Source of the DNA: Terrimonas sp937888905
GTDB lineage: Bacteria; Bacteroidota; Bacteroidia; Chitinophagales; Chitinophagaceae
Assembly (NCBI GenBank): GCA_937888905.1
Contig: CALATA010000010.1
Location: 62,001 to 126,000, forward strand
Direction of reading: 5' to 3'
Length of the DNA: 64,000 bases
Below the pieces are notes generated by a model. The model saw only the letters and a list, made by a program, of their open reading frames with translations, did no database searches and was not told where the DNA came from. A program made the translations under genes and the position numbers. Numbering within the stretch: the first letter of the stretch is position 1; each line of letters begins with the position of its first letter. Below, in pieces: positions 53,498 to 62,900 of the stretch.

Positions 53498-53854
53498 ATG
53501 AAATTTTTAATCGCCTTTTTACTGACTGCCGCACTTGCCTTTACAGGCGGCCTTTACTTTGACTGGTGGATCATTGCACCTGCAGCGTTCATCACTGCAG
53601 TACTGGTGCGTCAGCGTCCCGGAATAGCTTTTCTCGCCGGCTTTCTCGCCGTATTTCTATTGTGGGCGGGGCTTTCTTACTGGATCGATGTACAGAATCA
53701 ACATATCCTCGCTACACGTATTGCCAAATTGATGGGCGTCGGAAGCCCGTTCATGCTCGTGATCGTTACCGGATTGGTAGGTGGATTAGTAGGCGGACTG
53801 GCTGCTTTGAGCGGCAGTTTTATGGTCGCTATCAAGCCATCTTCCCGCTCATAA
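53498..53854 (+). CDS. small membrane protein, function unknown
   Basis: 118 residues from the ATG at 53498; an earlier frame start would overlap the penicillin acylase end and lacks a hydrophobic start. Four hydrophobic segments (about 2-17, 20-36, 40-60, 85-110) and a Gly-rich last segment (VTGLVGGLVGGLAALSG) are visible. I recognise no family. A close -7-like TATCTTTT (53467-53474) suggests its own short transcript. Confidence 0.7.
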   Translation: MKFLIAFLLTAALAFTGGLYFDWWIIAPAAFITAVLVRQRPGIAFLAGFLAVFLLWAGLSYWIDVQNQHILATRIAKLMGVGSPFMLVIVTGLVGGLVGGLAALSGSFMVAIKPSSRS

Positions 53855-53928
53855 AGTTGTTAAGGTTTTGGGAATATTCATGTGTAGCTTGCCTGTAACA
53901 AAACGGCCTGTATTTTCGTAGTTACACT

Positions 53929-56436
53929 ATGACCAGATTTTTATTCCTGCTGCTTTCCGTATTCATGGCCAATGCCATCTATGCGGGTACTATTACCGGT
54001 ACAATTACAGACGAGAAAGGTAATCCGCTTCCTTATGCTTCTGTTTCCTTAAAAGGTTCCAGTCGGGGTGCCAATGCCAACAGTTCGGGAAAATATTCAA
54101 TGGAGCTCGCTCCCGGGCAGCACACGCTCGTGTGCCAGTTCGTCGGATATACTCGCACCGAGAAAGTAATCACCGTTACAGATGCGCCACAAACTGTCGA
54201 TTTTATACTGACCATACAGGGGCTTACGCTCGACGAAGTAATCATCAAAAAAGGGGAAGATCCTGCTTATGAGATCATCCGGCAGGCGATCAAAAAACGC
54301 TCTTTCTACAATAACCAGGTCGATTCCTTTACCGTACAGGTTTATATCAAAGGGTTGCTGCGTTCCCGCGGCCTGCCCAAAAAAGTATTCGGCCAAAAGA
54401 TCGAGCGTGCGCCTAACGATGGACTCGATTCTGCCGGCCGTGGCATTCTTTACCTTTCTGAATCCATTACCAACGTATCATACGTTAAGCCGGATAAAGT
54501 GAAAATGGAAGTGGTGTCCACCCGCGAGAGTGGAGGTAACGGATTCGGTTTAAGCTTTCCGTTTTTCATCAACTTTTATCAGAACAACGTAAACGTATTC
54601 GATAACAATGTCAATCCGCGCGGCTTCATTTCTCCGATTGCCGACGGTGCCCTGAATTATTACCGTTACAAATACGAAGGCTTTTTCATCGAAGATGGAA
54701 AAACCGTGAACACCATCCGCGTTACACCCCGCCGCAAGAATGAGCCGCTGTTCTCCGGTACCATCCAGATCGTGGAAGATGAATGGCGTATCCATAGTCT
54801 CGATCTGCTGACCACCAAAGATTATCAGCTCGAGTTGATCGATACACTCCGCGTAAGCCAGTTGCATGCGCTGGTGGAAGATGACGTGTGGAAAACCAAG
54901 AACCAGGTTACCTATGTGGCCATTAAACGGCTGGGTATCGATGTAGCCGGCAACTTTGTAAACGTTTATTCCGATTACAACATCAATCCTGCATTCGGTA
55001 AAAAATATTTCGGTAAAATATTGATGCGCTACGATACGGCGTCTAATAAGCGTGATACCAATTACTGGAATGCTGCACGTCCCGTCGCCCTCGAACCCGA
55101 AGAAGTAAAAGATTATTTGTTCAAGGACAGCGTGGCCAAAGCCACGAGAGATTCAATGAGCTCCCGCCGCGTGCTGGATTCCCTGCAACGCAACCAGGGC
55201 AAAGTCAAGATCAAAGATTTTCTCTGGTCTTCAGGCGGATTTGGCCGGACGAAATTCGGGAAAAAAGTTTCGGTCCGTTATCACCTGAACGCGCTGCTTC
55301 GCGAACTCGAATACAATACCGTCGAAGGGCTTTCCGTGAATGTGGAACAACAGTTTGGTATCATTCCCAAGAAGGGCCGTTACACTTATAATGTAGACTG
55401 GCAAACGCGCTACGGGTTCAGCAATACCCACCTGAATATGTGGGGTGGTCTTACCATCGTGGATCGTAAGGGCGGACAGTTCAACCGCCAATCGCTCAGC
55501 TTTAGCGGAGGTAAACGCGTTAGCCAGTTCAACCGCGACAATCCCATAGACGCACTGACCAATGAAGTATATACATTGTTTTTCAAGCGCAACTTTATGA
55601 AGTTGTATGAAAACTGGTTTGGCCAGGTGAGCTTCCACAAACAACTGGACAACGGTCTTCGTTTCCGTGCACAGGTATTATATGAAGACCGTTTGCCCGT
55701 GGAAAACACAACTGATTTTTCATTCTTCCGCCGGGAAGGTACATTCCTGCCCAACCATCCGAAGGATCTGGCAGGTATACCTTTCGATCGCAACCAGGCG
55801 TTCGTGGCGGGCATTTCCGTGAGCTGGCAACCGGGCCAACGTTATATTCAATACCCGACCTACAAAATGCCGCTCGGTTCTAAAATGCCGACCTTTGAAT
55901 TGGAGTATAACAAAGGCATTCCCAAAATCTTCAACAGCGATGCGGATTTCGATAAATGGAAAGTGTCGGTGACAGATAAGATGAACTTTAAATTGAAAGG
56001 GGAGTTGCAGTACCGCGTAAGTGTGGGCGGATTCTTTAACAGCCGCCGCGTTGATATACCGGATCTGCAACACTTCAATGGCAACCAGACTTTCTACAAC
56101 CTGAAATACCTGAACAGTTTCCAACTGGCTCCTTACTATCGTTACAGCAATGCCGAGCCGTTTTACGCGCTCGCACACGTTGAACATCATTTCAACGGTT
56201 TGCTGACGAATAAAATTCCGCTGATCAACAGGCTGAAATGGAACCTGGTGGTGGGCAGCAATGCGTTTTATGTAAACAACAACAGTTATTATGTGGAGGC
56301 CTTCGCGGGATTGGAAAATATCCTGAAGATCTTCCGTGTCGACTTCGTGAATGCCTATCAGCCGGGGCTGGGAACCAAGTTTGGTGTTCGCGTTGGATTC
56401 GGCGGATTGCTTGGTGGACGTTTTGCACGGAACTGA
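53929..56436 (+). CDS. DUF5686 protein with carboxypeptidase-regulatory-like domain
   Basis: 835 residues. Signal peptide (1-19), a carboxypeptidase-regulatory-like beta-sandwich (about 21-103, GTITDEKGNPLPYASVSLKG), then the DUF5686 region (LDEVIIKKGEDPAYEIIRQA, YNNQVDSFTVQVYIKGL), ending in a predicted outer-membrane beta-barrel (last strand GFGGLLGGRFARN). Such proteins are common in Bacteroidota outer membranes and resemble SusC-like modules without a TonB plug; their function is unproven. The promoter-like TATTTTCG lies near 53910. Confidence 0.9.
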   Translation: MTRFLFLLLSVFMANAIYAGTITGTITDEKGNPLPYASVSLKGSSRGANANSSGKYSMELAPGQHTLVCQFVGYTRTEKVITVTDAPQTVDFILTIQGLTLDEVIIKKGEDPAYEIIRQAIKKRSFYNNQVDSFTVQVYIKGLLRSRGLPKKVFGQKIERAPNDGLDSAGRGILYLSESITNVSYVKPDKVKMEVVSTRESGGNGFGLSFPFFINFYQNNVNVFDNNVNPRGFISPIADGALNYYRYKYEGFFIEDGKTVNTIRVTPRRKNEPLFSGTIQIVEDEWRIHSLDLLTTKDYQLELIDTLRVSQLHALVEDDVWKTKNQVTYVAIKRLGIDVAGNFVNVYSDYNINPAFGKKYFGKILMRYDTASNKRDTNYWNAARPVALEPEEVKDYLFKDSVAKATRDSMSSRRVLDSLQRNQGKVKIKDFLWSSGGFGRTKFGKKVSVRYHLNALLRELEYNTVEGLSVNVEQQFGIIPKKGRYTYNVDWQTRYGFSNTHLNMWGGLTIVDRKGGQFNRQSLSFSGGKRVSQFNRDNPIDALTNEVYTLFFKRNFMKLYENWFGQVSFHKQLDNGLRFRAQVLYEDRLPVENTTDFSFFRREGTFLPNHPKDLAGIPFDRNQAFVAGISVSWQPGQRYIQYPTYKMPLGSKMPTFELEYNKGIPKIFNSDADFDKWKVSVTDKMNFKLKGELQYRVSVGGFFNSRRVDIPDLQHFNGNQTFYNLKYLNSFQLAPYYRYSNAEPFYALAHVEHHFNGLLTNKIPLINRLKWNLVVGSNAFYVNNNSYYVEAFAGLENILKIFRVDFVNAYQPGLGTKFGVRVGFGGLLGGRFARN

Positions 56437-56464
56437 CAAGTCTGCTGAAAAATAACAGAAATGC

Positions 56465-56472
56465 TATCTTTG
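56465..56472 (+). promoter_or_regulatory. -7 promoter element of trhO
   Basis: TATCTTTG, exact consensus, about 75 nt before the ATG, giving an unusually long leader for this window. Confidence 0.55.
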
Positions 56473-56546
56473 TGCTGAAATTTGGTTCAGCCTGCAACTG
56501 ACCAATTGTATTAATTGTACACTCCGGTGTATTCAAATTTCAAACA

Positions 56547-57578
56547 ATGGCACTTCACAACCGCGTCTCCCGCAAGGAGTTGAAAGAGCGTATGCTCCAG
56601 GACCCGACTCCGCGCACCACCATTTCATTTTATTGTTATTTCCCTGTTCCTGACCCGGAAAATTTCCGCAATACGATCTATCGAGAGTTGAGTGAGATCG
56701 GTGTAATGGGGCGTATCTATGTGGCCGCCGAAGGCATCAACGCGCAGATCAGCGCTCCAACGGAAAATCTGGAGAAACTGCGCGAATACCTTTATTCATT
56801 CGAACCATTGAACGGATTGCGCTTGAATATTGCCGTCAATGACGACGGTAAATCCTTCTACGTACTTGATATCAAAGTCCGCGAAAAGATCGTAGCAGAT
56901 GGCATCGATGACCCGGAATTCAGTATGGAGAAAAAAGGCCGATACGTGAACGCTGGTCAATTCAACGAACTGACTTCACAGCCCGGGACCATCGTGATCG
57001 ACATGCGGAATCACTATGAATTTGAAGTGGGACATTTTGAAAAAGCAATTGAAATTCCGAGTGATACATTTCGCGAGCAACTGCCGATGGCGGTGGAAAT
57101 GATGGAGGAACATAAGGACAAAAACATCATCATGTATTGTACGGGTGGCATCCGCTGCGAGAAAGCGTCAGCCTACATGCTCCACCGTGGATTTAAAAAT
57201 GTTTTTCACCTGGAGGGAGGTATCATCAACTATAGCAACCAGGTCCGCGAGCAGAACCTGCCGAATAAATTTCATGGGAAAAATTTCGTCTTCGATCAGC
57301 GGCTCGGTGAACGCATTACCGAAGAGATCATTGCAAAATGCCATCAATGCGGTAAGCCTGCGGACACACATACCAATTGTGTAAATGATGCATGCCATCT
57401 GTTGTTTATCCAATGCGATGACTGCCGCGAAAAATATGAGAATTGTTGTTCAACCGAATGCCAGCATGTGATCCATTTACCGGAGGAGCAGCAGAAAGAA
57501 TTGAGGAAAGGCATCGAGAAGGGAAGGAATGTGTTTAATAAATCAAGGCGCCGGCGACCCGATCTGCGGGGTGAATAG
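56547..57578 (+). CDS. trhO: oxygen-dependent tRNA U34 hydroxylase (rhodanese family)
   Basis: 343 residues. N-terminal acylphosphatase-like domain (FYCYFPVPDPENFR, AEGINAQIS), then a rhodanese domain whose catalytic loop is MYCTGGIRCEKAS (Cys198, Cys204), and a C-terminal zinc-ribbon-like part (CHQCGKPADTHTNC, CDDC, CCSTEC). TrhO/YceA makes 5-hydroxyuridine at tRNA position 34. A basic tail (KSRRRRPDLRGE) ends directly at a heptad array that supplies the TAG stop. Confidence 0.95.
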   Translation: MALHNRVSRKELKERMLQDPTPRTTISFYCYFPVPDPENFRNTIYRELSEIGVMGRIYVAAEGINAQISAPTENLEKLREYLYSFEPLNGLRLNIAVNDDGKSFYVLDIKVREKIVADGIDDPEFSMEKKGRYVNAGQFNELTSQPGTIVIDMRNHYEFEVGHFEKAIEIPSDTFREQLPMAVEMMEEHKDKNIIMYCTGGIRCEKASAYMLHRGFKNVFHLEGGIINYSNQVREQNLPNKFHGKNFVFDQRLGERITEEIIAKCHQCGKPADTHTNCVNDACHLLFIQCDDCREKYENCCSTECQHVIHLPEEQQKELRKGIEKGRNVFNKSRRRRPDLRGE

Positions 57579-57729
57579 TGAATGGTCAATCGTCAATGGT
57601 CAATCGTGAATAGTGAATGGTGAATCGTCAATTGTTGCGCTCCCTGAGGCCGATACTTCGGCCTCTCGAAGGGGCGCTCGTGAATCGTCAATGGCTGTTG
57701 ACTTAATACTTATAACTTATTACTTACTA
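57574..57729. repeat. long composite array between trhO and the lactonase
   Basis: TAGTGAATGGTCAATCG-type units on the plus strand (57574-57637), an imperfect hairpin with core GAGGCCGA-TACT-TCGGCCTC (57646-57665) inside a larger GCGCTCCC/GGGGCGC frame, TCGTCAATGGCTGTT, then minus-strand TAAGTAA/TATTAAG units to 57729. Both flanking genes, which converge here, take their stop codon from it. Confidence 0.85.
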
Positions 57730-58833
57730 CTTCCCGCTGATCCATTTAAAGCAAACAGGCTTGCCAACCTCAATGCGCTTGCCGGTATCCGTGAGTAGTC
57801 CTGTTGAGGCGTTGCGGCGAAAGACAGCAATATTGTTGCTTCCCTGGTTGCCGGTCAGCAGAAAGTTGCCCGACGGATCGATGGTAAAATCGCGGGGAGC
57901 TTCGCCGCCACTCGGCATATAACCTACCTTGGTCAGTTTTCCGTCCTTGCCTACCCGGTAGATCACCAACCCCACATATTTTATGCGATGCGAGGCATAA
58001 AGAAATTTCCCATCGGGAGACAGATGAATAGCAGCGCTGCCGCCATTACCTTCCTGCGGCAAACCTTGTGTGGTTTGCACAGCCGTGAGTTTCCCGTTCT
58101 GATAACTATATGTATGAATCTTGCTGGTCATTTCCGTAAGGAGATAAGCAAAGCGTCCTTTGCTATCAAAAGTGATATGCCGTGGGCCCTCGCCGGGCAT
58201 AACACTTACATAAGGTTGTGCGGCTGGTTGTAAACTACCTTTCGTTGCATCAAAAGCATACGCGTAAATTTTGTCTACCCCGAGATCGGCAACATATAGA
58301 AATTTGTTGTCCGGGGAAATCTTGGTGCAATGCACATGCGGAGATGCCTGGCGTTTTTTATCGGGTCCGCTTCCTTCATGCGTAATGTGTACAGTTGCGC
58401 TGTCGAGGCTTCCATCTGCTTTAACAGGAAACATGGAAAGGCTTCCGCTGGTATAGTTGCCGGCAAACACCCAGCGACCTGTGCGATCGGTTTCTACATA
58501 GCAGGGATGATCACCTTTTGTCGGCAGCTTGTTGAGTAATTGCAAGGTGCCGTCATTTTTATTAAATGAAAAAGAAGCGATCTCTCCGCCATTTCCACCG
58601 GCAGCATTTTCATAAATAGCATATACAAAACGCTCGTCCGGAGATACAGCCAGGTACGACGGATTAGGAGAAGCAACATGACTCACTTCTTCCGCAACTC
58701 CTGTTGCCGTATTAAACCGGTAAACATAAATGCCTTTGCTGGGGCTATTGTCGGTGTAGGTGCCCACAAGCATGTAGTTGTTTTGTGCCTGCATCATGAT
58801 AGGGAATAGGAGGAAAATGAGAAAGTATTTCAT
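57727..58833 (-). CDS. lactonase-family beta-propeller protein (6-phosphogluconolactonase-like)
   Basis: 368 residues from the ATG at 58833; the frame continues upstream but is encoded by a repeat array. Signal peptide (1-16, ending MMQAQ), then a seven-bladed propeller with YMLVGTYTDNSPSKGIYVYRF, PSYLAVSPDERFVYAI, HPCYVETDRTGRWVFAGNY, GPRHITFDSKGRFAYLL and PRDFTIDPSGNFLLTGNQ. Family members hydrolyse lactones; a signal peptide means this one acts in the periplasm, not in the classical pentose pathway. A perfect -7 box is 4 nt upstream. Confidence 0.92.
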   Translation of the reverse strand: MKYFLIFLLFPIMMQAQNNYMLVGTYTDNSPSKGIYVYRFNTATGVAEEVSHVASPNPSYLAVSPDERFVYAIYENAAGGNGGEIASFSFNKNDGTLQLLNKLPTKGDHPCYVETDRTGRWVFAGNYTSGSLSMFPVKADGSLDSATVHITHEGSGPDKKRQASPHVHCTKISPDNKFLYVADLGVDKIYAYAFDATKGSLQPAAQPYVSVMPGEGPRHITFDSKGRFAYLLTEMTSKIHTYSYQNGKLTAVQTTQGLPQEGNGGSAAIHLSPDGKFLYASHRIKYVGLVIYRVGKDGKLTKVGYMPSGGEAPRDFTIDPSGNFLLTGNQGSNNIAVFRRNASTGLLTDTGKRIEVGKPVCFKWISGK

Positions 58834-58837
58834 TTGA

Positions 58838-58845
58838 CAAAAGTA
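58838..58845 (-). promoter_or_regulatory. -7 promoter element of the lactonase gene
   Basis: TACTTTTG on the minus strand, exact consensus, only 4 nt before the ATG: predicted leaderless. Confidence 0.55.
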
Positions 58846-59062
58846 AAGGTTTAAGGCAAAGGGCAGAAGGCTTAAGGTGTAAGGTATAAGGTATAAGCTG
58901 TAAGGCATAGGGCGTAAGGTATAGGGTATAAGGCGTAAGGTTCAGCCAAATTTACCCATCGCCGTGGTTCGCGTCCTCGCGAACTATAAAAGCATCGCGG
59001 GCAGGATTCACCTATTCACTTATTGACTTATTCACTTATTGACCATTCACTATTCACAATTC
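58846..59062. repeat. composite array with TGGTTCG-type hairpin
   Basis: AAGGTAT, AAGGTAT, AAGCTGT, AAGGCAT, AGGGCGT, AAGGTAT, AGGGTAT, AAGGCGT in exact 7-bp register (58875-58940). A hairpin GTTCGCG-TCCT-CGCGAAC (58967-58984) inside CCGTGGTTCGCG follows, then ATTCACC/TATTCAC/TTATTGA units to about 59062. 59063-59196 shows nothing recognisable. Confidence 0.85.
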
Positions 59063-59196
59063 GTTCACCAAAAACAGCCTTTTCGCCAATAGATTTTAAC
59101 AACGTGCCACGTAACTTTTTCATTTATGGTACAGTCTTATATGTAAGAAAAGAGAACCGGTTTCAGAAAAATTACTAAACCTCAAAAGCTTATAAA

Positions 59197-59631
59197 ATGA
59201 AGAAGATTTTTACCCTTTCGGCCCTGCTGATCGCTGCTACAGTGATCCTGACCAGTTGTTATAAACGCAACGATTATGTTTTCGATGAAGGCTATTGGCT
59301 TTCGCAAGAACGCGGTATCGTTGTTTATAGTTCGGGCGATTGTTCTTATTATGTTGTAGAAACTTACAACGGTTATTCAGTCCTGCGCAGCGCAGATGGT
59401 TATCTGCCTTATGAAGGTGCCGTTGTATATGGTAACTTCAGCGGTATCGGTACCCGCGACTTTTATAACTATTCCAACCGCACGCTCATGACTGCCCGCG
59501 TACAGGAATACTGGCTGAGCTACTACGATGCCCAGGATGCCATCGACTACTATTGCGGTTACTATGGCAAAGGCACCAAAGAGGCTAAGAAGATCAACAA
59601 AGCCGGTCTGGCCCAGGAATCAAAACAGTAA
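59197..59631 (+). CDS. small Tyr-rich lipoprotein, function unknown
   Basis: 144 residues. A lipoprotein signal (MKKIFTLSALLIAATVILTSC) gives lipid Cys21. The mature part is notably rich in Tyr (about 20) and ends in a basic tail (KEAKKINKAGLAQ). No known domain was recognised. A strong terminator follows, so it is monocistronic. Reading quality is good: codon use resembles its neighbours and there are no repeat-derived residues. Confidence 0.85.
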   Translation: MKKIFTLSALLIAATVILTSCYKRNDYVFDEGYWLSQERGIVVYSSGDCSYYVVETYNGYSVLRSADGYLPYEGAVVYGNFSGIGTRDFYNYSNRTLMTARVQEYWLSYYDAQDAIDYYCGYYGKGTKEAKKINKAGLAQESKQ

Positions 59632-59654
59632 TTACCCTTAATCAATCGTATTTG

Positions 59655-59681
59655 AAGCTATCCGGAAGGGTAGCTTTTTTT
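59655..59681 (+). terminator. rho-independent terminator
   Basis: AAGCTATCC-GGAA-GGGTAGCTT (one G-U pair) followed by a T-tract, 24 bp after the lipoprotein gene. Confidence 0.88.
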
Positions 59682-59747
59682 ATGGGAAAAAGAATAAATA
59701 CGTCTTTGCTCAACGGAGAAGCCGCGCCTTGTTAAGACCGTTACCAT

Positions 59748-59826
59748 GCGTATAACTACGGATTACTGCCCGCTAACAAATTAATTTTCAGCCCTGCTGC
59801 CGGCAGAGGCCATAGGAGTTATACGC
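59748..59826. other. long inverted repeat, possible structured leader
   Basis: GCGTATAACT (59748-59757) and AGTTATACGC (59817-59826) are exact complements enclosing a 59-base loop with an inner palindrome CTGCCGGCAG (59797-59806). It sits in the 367-bp gap upstream of the PKD-repeat gene. A second imperfect palindrome CCAGACAGCT/AGCTGACTGG is at 59939-59958. No known RNA family was recognised; the rest of the gap is unremarkable. Confidence 0.4.
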
Positions 59827-59998
59827 CGCTGCCACCCACGTTTTATATAAAAAATGTTAATTAAGTGTGGATAGAATACCCGTAGCTGGTATAGTATTTG
59901 TAAAAATCTTAATAGAATTTTATCCTAATCCGTATCGTCCAGACAGCTAGCTGACTGGATATATTATCCAATAAAGTATGTAAAAACACCTTAAGCTA

Positions 59999-62900
59999 AT
60001 GCTTATCCAAATTCCTGATGCAAGACCATTGCGAGGCTTTATACTTATGTGTCTGCTACTGGCAGGCATATCGGTAACGGCACAGCGACAAAACCTTCTG
60101 CTGGAATCGGGTTTTGAAGGCAGCAGTTACCTCGCAGGTTGGACCAACAACCAACATTGCTGCAATTACTCCGTGCAGCAGTCAACCGAACAACTTAAAG
60201 CCGGCTCTTCCGCTTTACGATTGGAAGTACGCAGCAGTGATCCCCAAACGAGCAGTTCCATCCGTTCCGAAATTACCCGCAGCAGCGATCCGCTTAATGC
60301 CGACCGTTGGTATGGCTTTTCCATGTATCTCAAAGACTGGGCAAACGATCCGGCGGGTGAACACGTTTTTCAATGGCATCCAGACAATAGTTCCGGGTCA
60401 TCCGCGCTTTCTTTGTGGACGAGCGGCGGACGTTTTACAATCGTCACCAACAATACCGGTACTTCTTCCGGAAACGTATACAATGATATCGGTCCCGTAC
60501 TTTCCAATCAATGGGTAGACTTTGTGATACGTATTCGTTGGTCAACAGCTACCACCGGCTTGTTGCAGGTCTGGCGCAACGGCACGCTGGTTGTCAATAA
60601 AGAAAACGTAAAGACAGCAGCCATCACCAATTCATTCAAACTCGGTATCAATAAATACGGTTGGGGAATACAAACTTCCACCACTACACAACGCATTTTG
60701 TTTTTTGATGAGGTAAGGATCGGTAACGAAAATGCAACCTATAACGACGTAGCTCCCGGAAGCGGCACAGCACCGGTTAATCGTCCGCCGGTTGCCAATG
60801 CCGGGGCCGATCAAACCACCACATTACCCGCAAATACTGCTGTGTTAAGCGGAACAGGTTCAAACGATCCCGACGGAACCATCACCACGTATGCCTGGTC
60901 AAAGATCAGTGGTCCGAATGCGGGAACGATCGCTACTGCGAATGCTGTTACGACTAACGTAACCGGTCTCACACAAGGTGTGTATCGTTTCCGTCTGCAG
61001 GTAACCGATAACAGCGGCGCAACGGCAGCCGATACTGTGCAGGTAACGGTGAACGCCGCGCCTAATCAGCCGCCGGTGGTGAGTGCCGGTGCGGATCAAA
61101 CGATCGCTTTGCCAATAAATAGTGTAGTATTAAGCGGATCAGCCAACGATCCCGACGGAACCATCACCACGTATGCCTGGTCAAAGATCAGTGGTCCGAA
61201 TGCGGGAACGATCGCTACTGCGAATGCTGTTACGACTAACGTAACCGGTCTCACACAAGGTGTGTATCGTTTCCGTCTGCAGGTAACCGATAACAGCGGC
61301 GCAACGGCAGCCGATACTGTACAGGTGACGGTGAATGCTGCGCCTAATCAACCGCCGGTTGCCAATGCGGGTGCGGATCAGACGATCACTTTGCCAATAA
61401 ATAATGTAGTGCTAAATGGATCAGCCAATGATCCCGACGGAACCATCACCACGTATACCTGGTCAAAGATCAGTGGTCCGAATGCGGGAACGATCGCTAC
61501 TGCGAATGCTGTTACGACTAACGTAACCGGTCTCACACAAGGTGTGTATCGTTTCCGTCTGCAGGTAACCGATAACAGCGGCGCAACGGCAGCCGATACT
61601 GTACAGGTGACGGTGAATGCTGCGCCTAATCAACCGCCGGTTGCCAATGCGGGTGCGGATCAGACGATCACTTTGCCAATAAATAATGTAGTGCTAAATG
61701 GATCAGCCAATGATCCCGACGGAACCATCACCACGTATACCTGGTCAAAGATCAGTGGTCCGAATGCGGGAACGATCGCTACTGCGAATGCTGTTACGAC
61801 TAACGTAACCGGTCTCACACAAGGTGTGTATCGTTTTCGATTACAAGTAACCGATAATAGTGGTGCCACGGCGGATGCCATTGTGCAGGTGACGGTAAAT
61901 CCTGCGGTTAATCAGCCGCCCGTGGCAAATGCAGGTGATCACCAGGTATTGCGTTTACCTGTCAACTATACCCAACTCGACGGACGTAGTTCGGCCGATA
62001 CGGACGGACGCATCATGAGTTATCGCTGGGCTTACGTAAGCGGACCAGCTAATTTTATATTGAATGATCCTGCTGCAGCGCTTACCTCATTGAGCGGCCT
62101 TGTGGAGGGGGTGTATGTATTCAGACTTACAGTGACAGATGATAATGGTGCCGCACATGCAGACGATGTAACTATTACTGTGTTGCCACCCAATCAGCCT
62201 CCTGTAGCCGAGGCGGGTAACAGCATTGTAATGACATTGCCGACCAATGCTACTACGCTCGATGGCCGTGTTTCTTATGATCCGGATGGAAGTATCATTC
62301 GCTGGCAGTGGACATTGATCAGCGGACCTGCGGCTCCGGTTATCGTCAATCCCAACGCAGCCGTTACTGCGGTGAATAATCTTATCCAGGGAACCTATTC
62401 GTTCCGCCTTACCGTTACCGACGATGCCGGAGCTACTGACAGCGACGAGGTGCAGGTGATTGTAAACAGACCGGCGAATCAACTACCCATAGCCCGTGCC
62501 GGAAATGATATAACGATCACCCTTCCGGTAAACCAGGTACAGCTTGATGGTGCTGCTTCCTATGATCCCGATGGAACGATTGCCACATTTGCCTGGACCA
62601 GGATCAGCGGACCAGCCGATGCAACGATCGAAACACCGGCGGCTGCTCTCACGCGCATCAATCGTTTGACGCAGGGAACCTATATTTTCCGCCTGACTGT
62701 TACAGATAATTCTGGTGCCAATGCCAGTGACGACGTGGTGATAACAGTACTGCCGGCGCCGCGTGTCAATCAACCGCCGCGCGCAGTTGCCGGTGCAGAC
62801 TTCACGCTTAGTCTTCCGGCAAGCGCTGCTTCACTGGATGGAAGCGCCTCTTCAGATCCTGACGGACAGATCGTGATTCATCGCTGGCGCCAGTTATCCG

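Noticed and set aside
57579..57726. Regular repeats that might be read as a CRISPR array
   Set aside because: The period is 7 bp with degenerate units and no unique spacers; no cas genes are in the window.
58834..58908. Longer N-terminus for the lactonase (25 extra residues)
   Set aside because: The extra codons are made of AAGGTAT-type repeat units, and the signal peptide and promoter both support the ATG at 58833.
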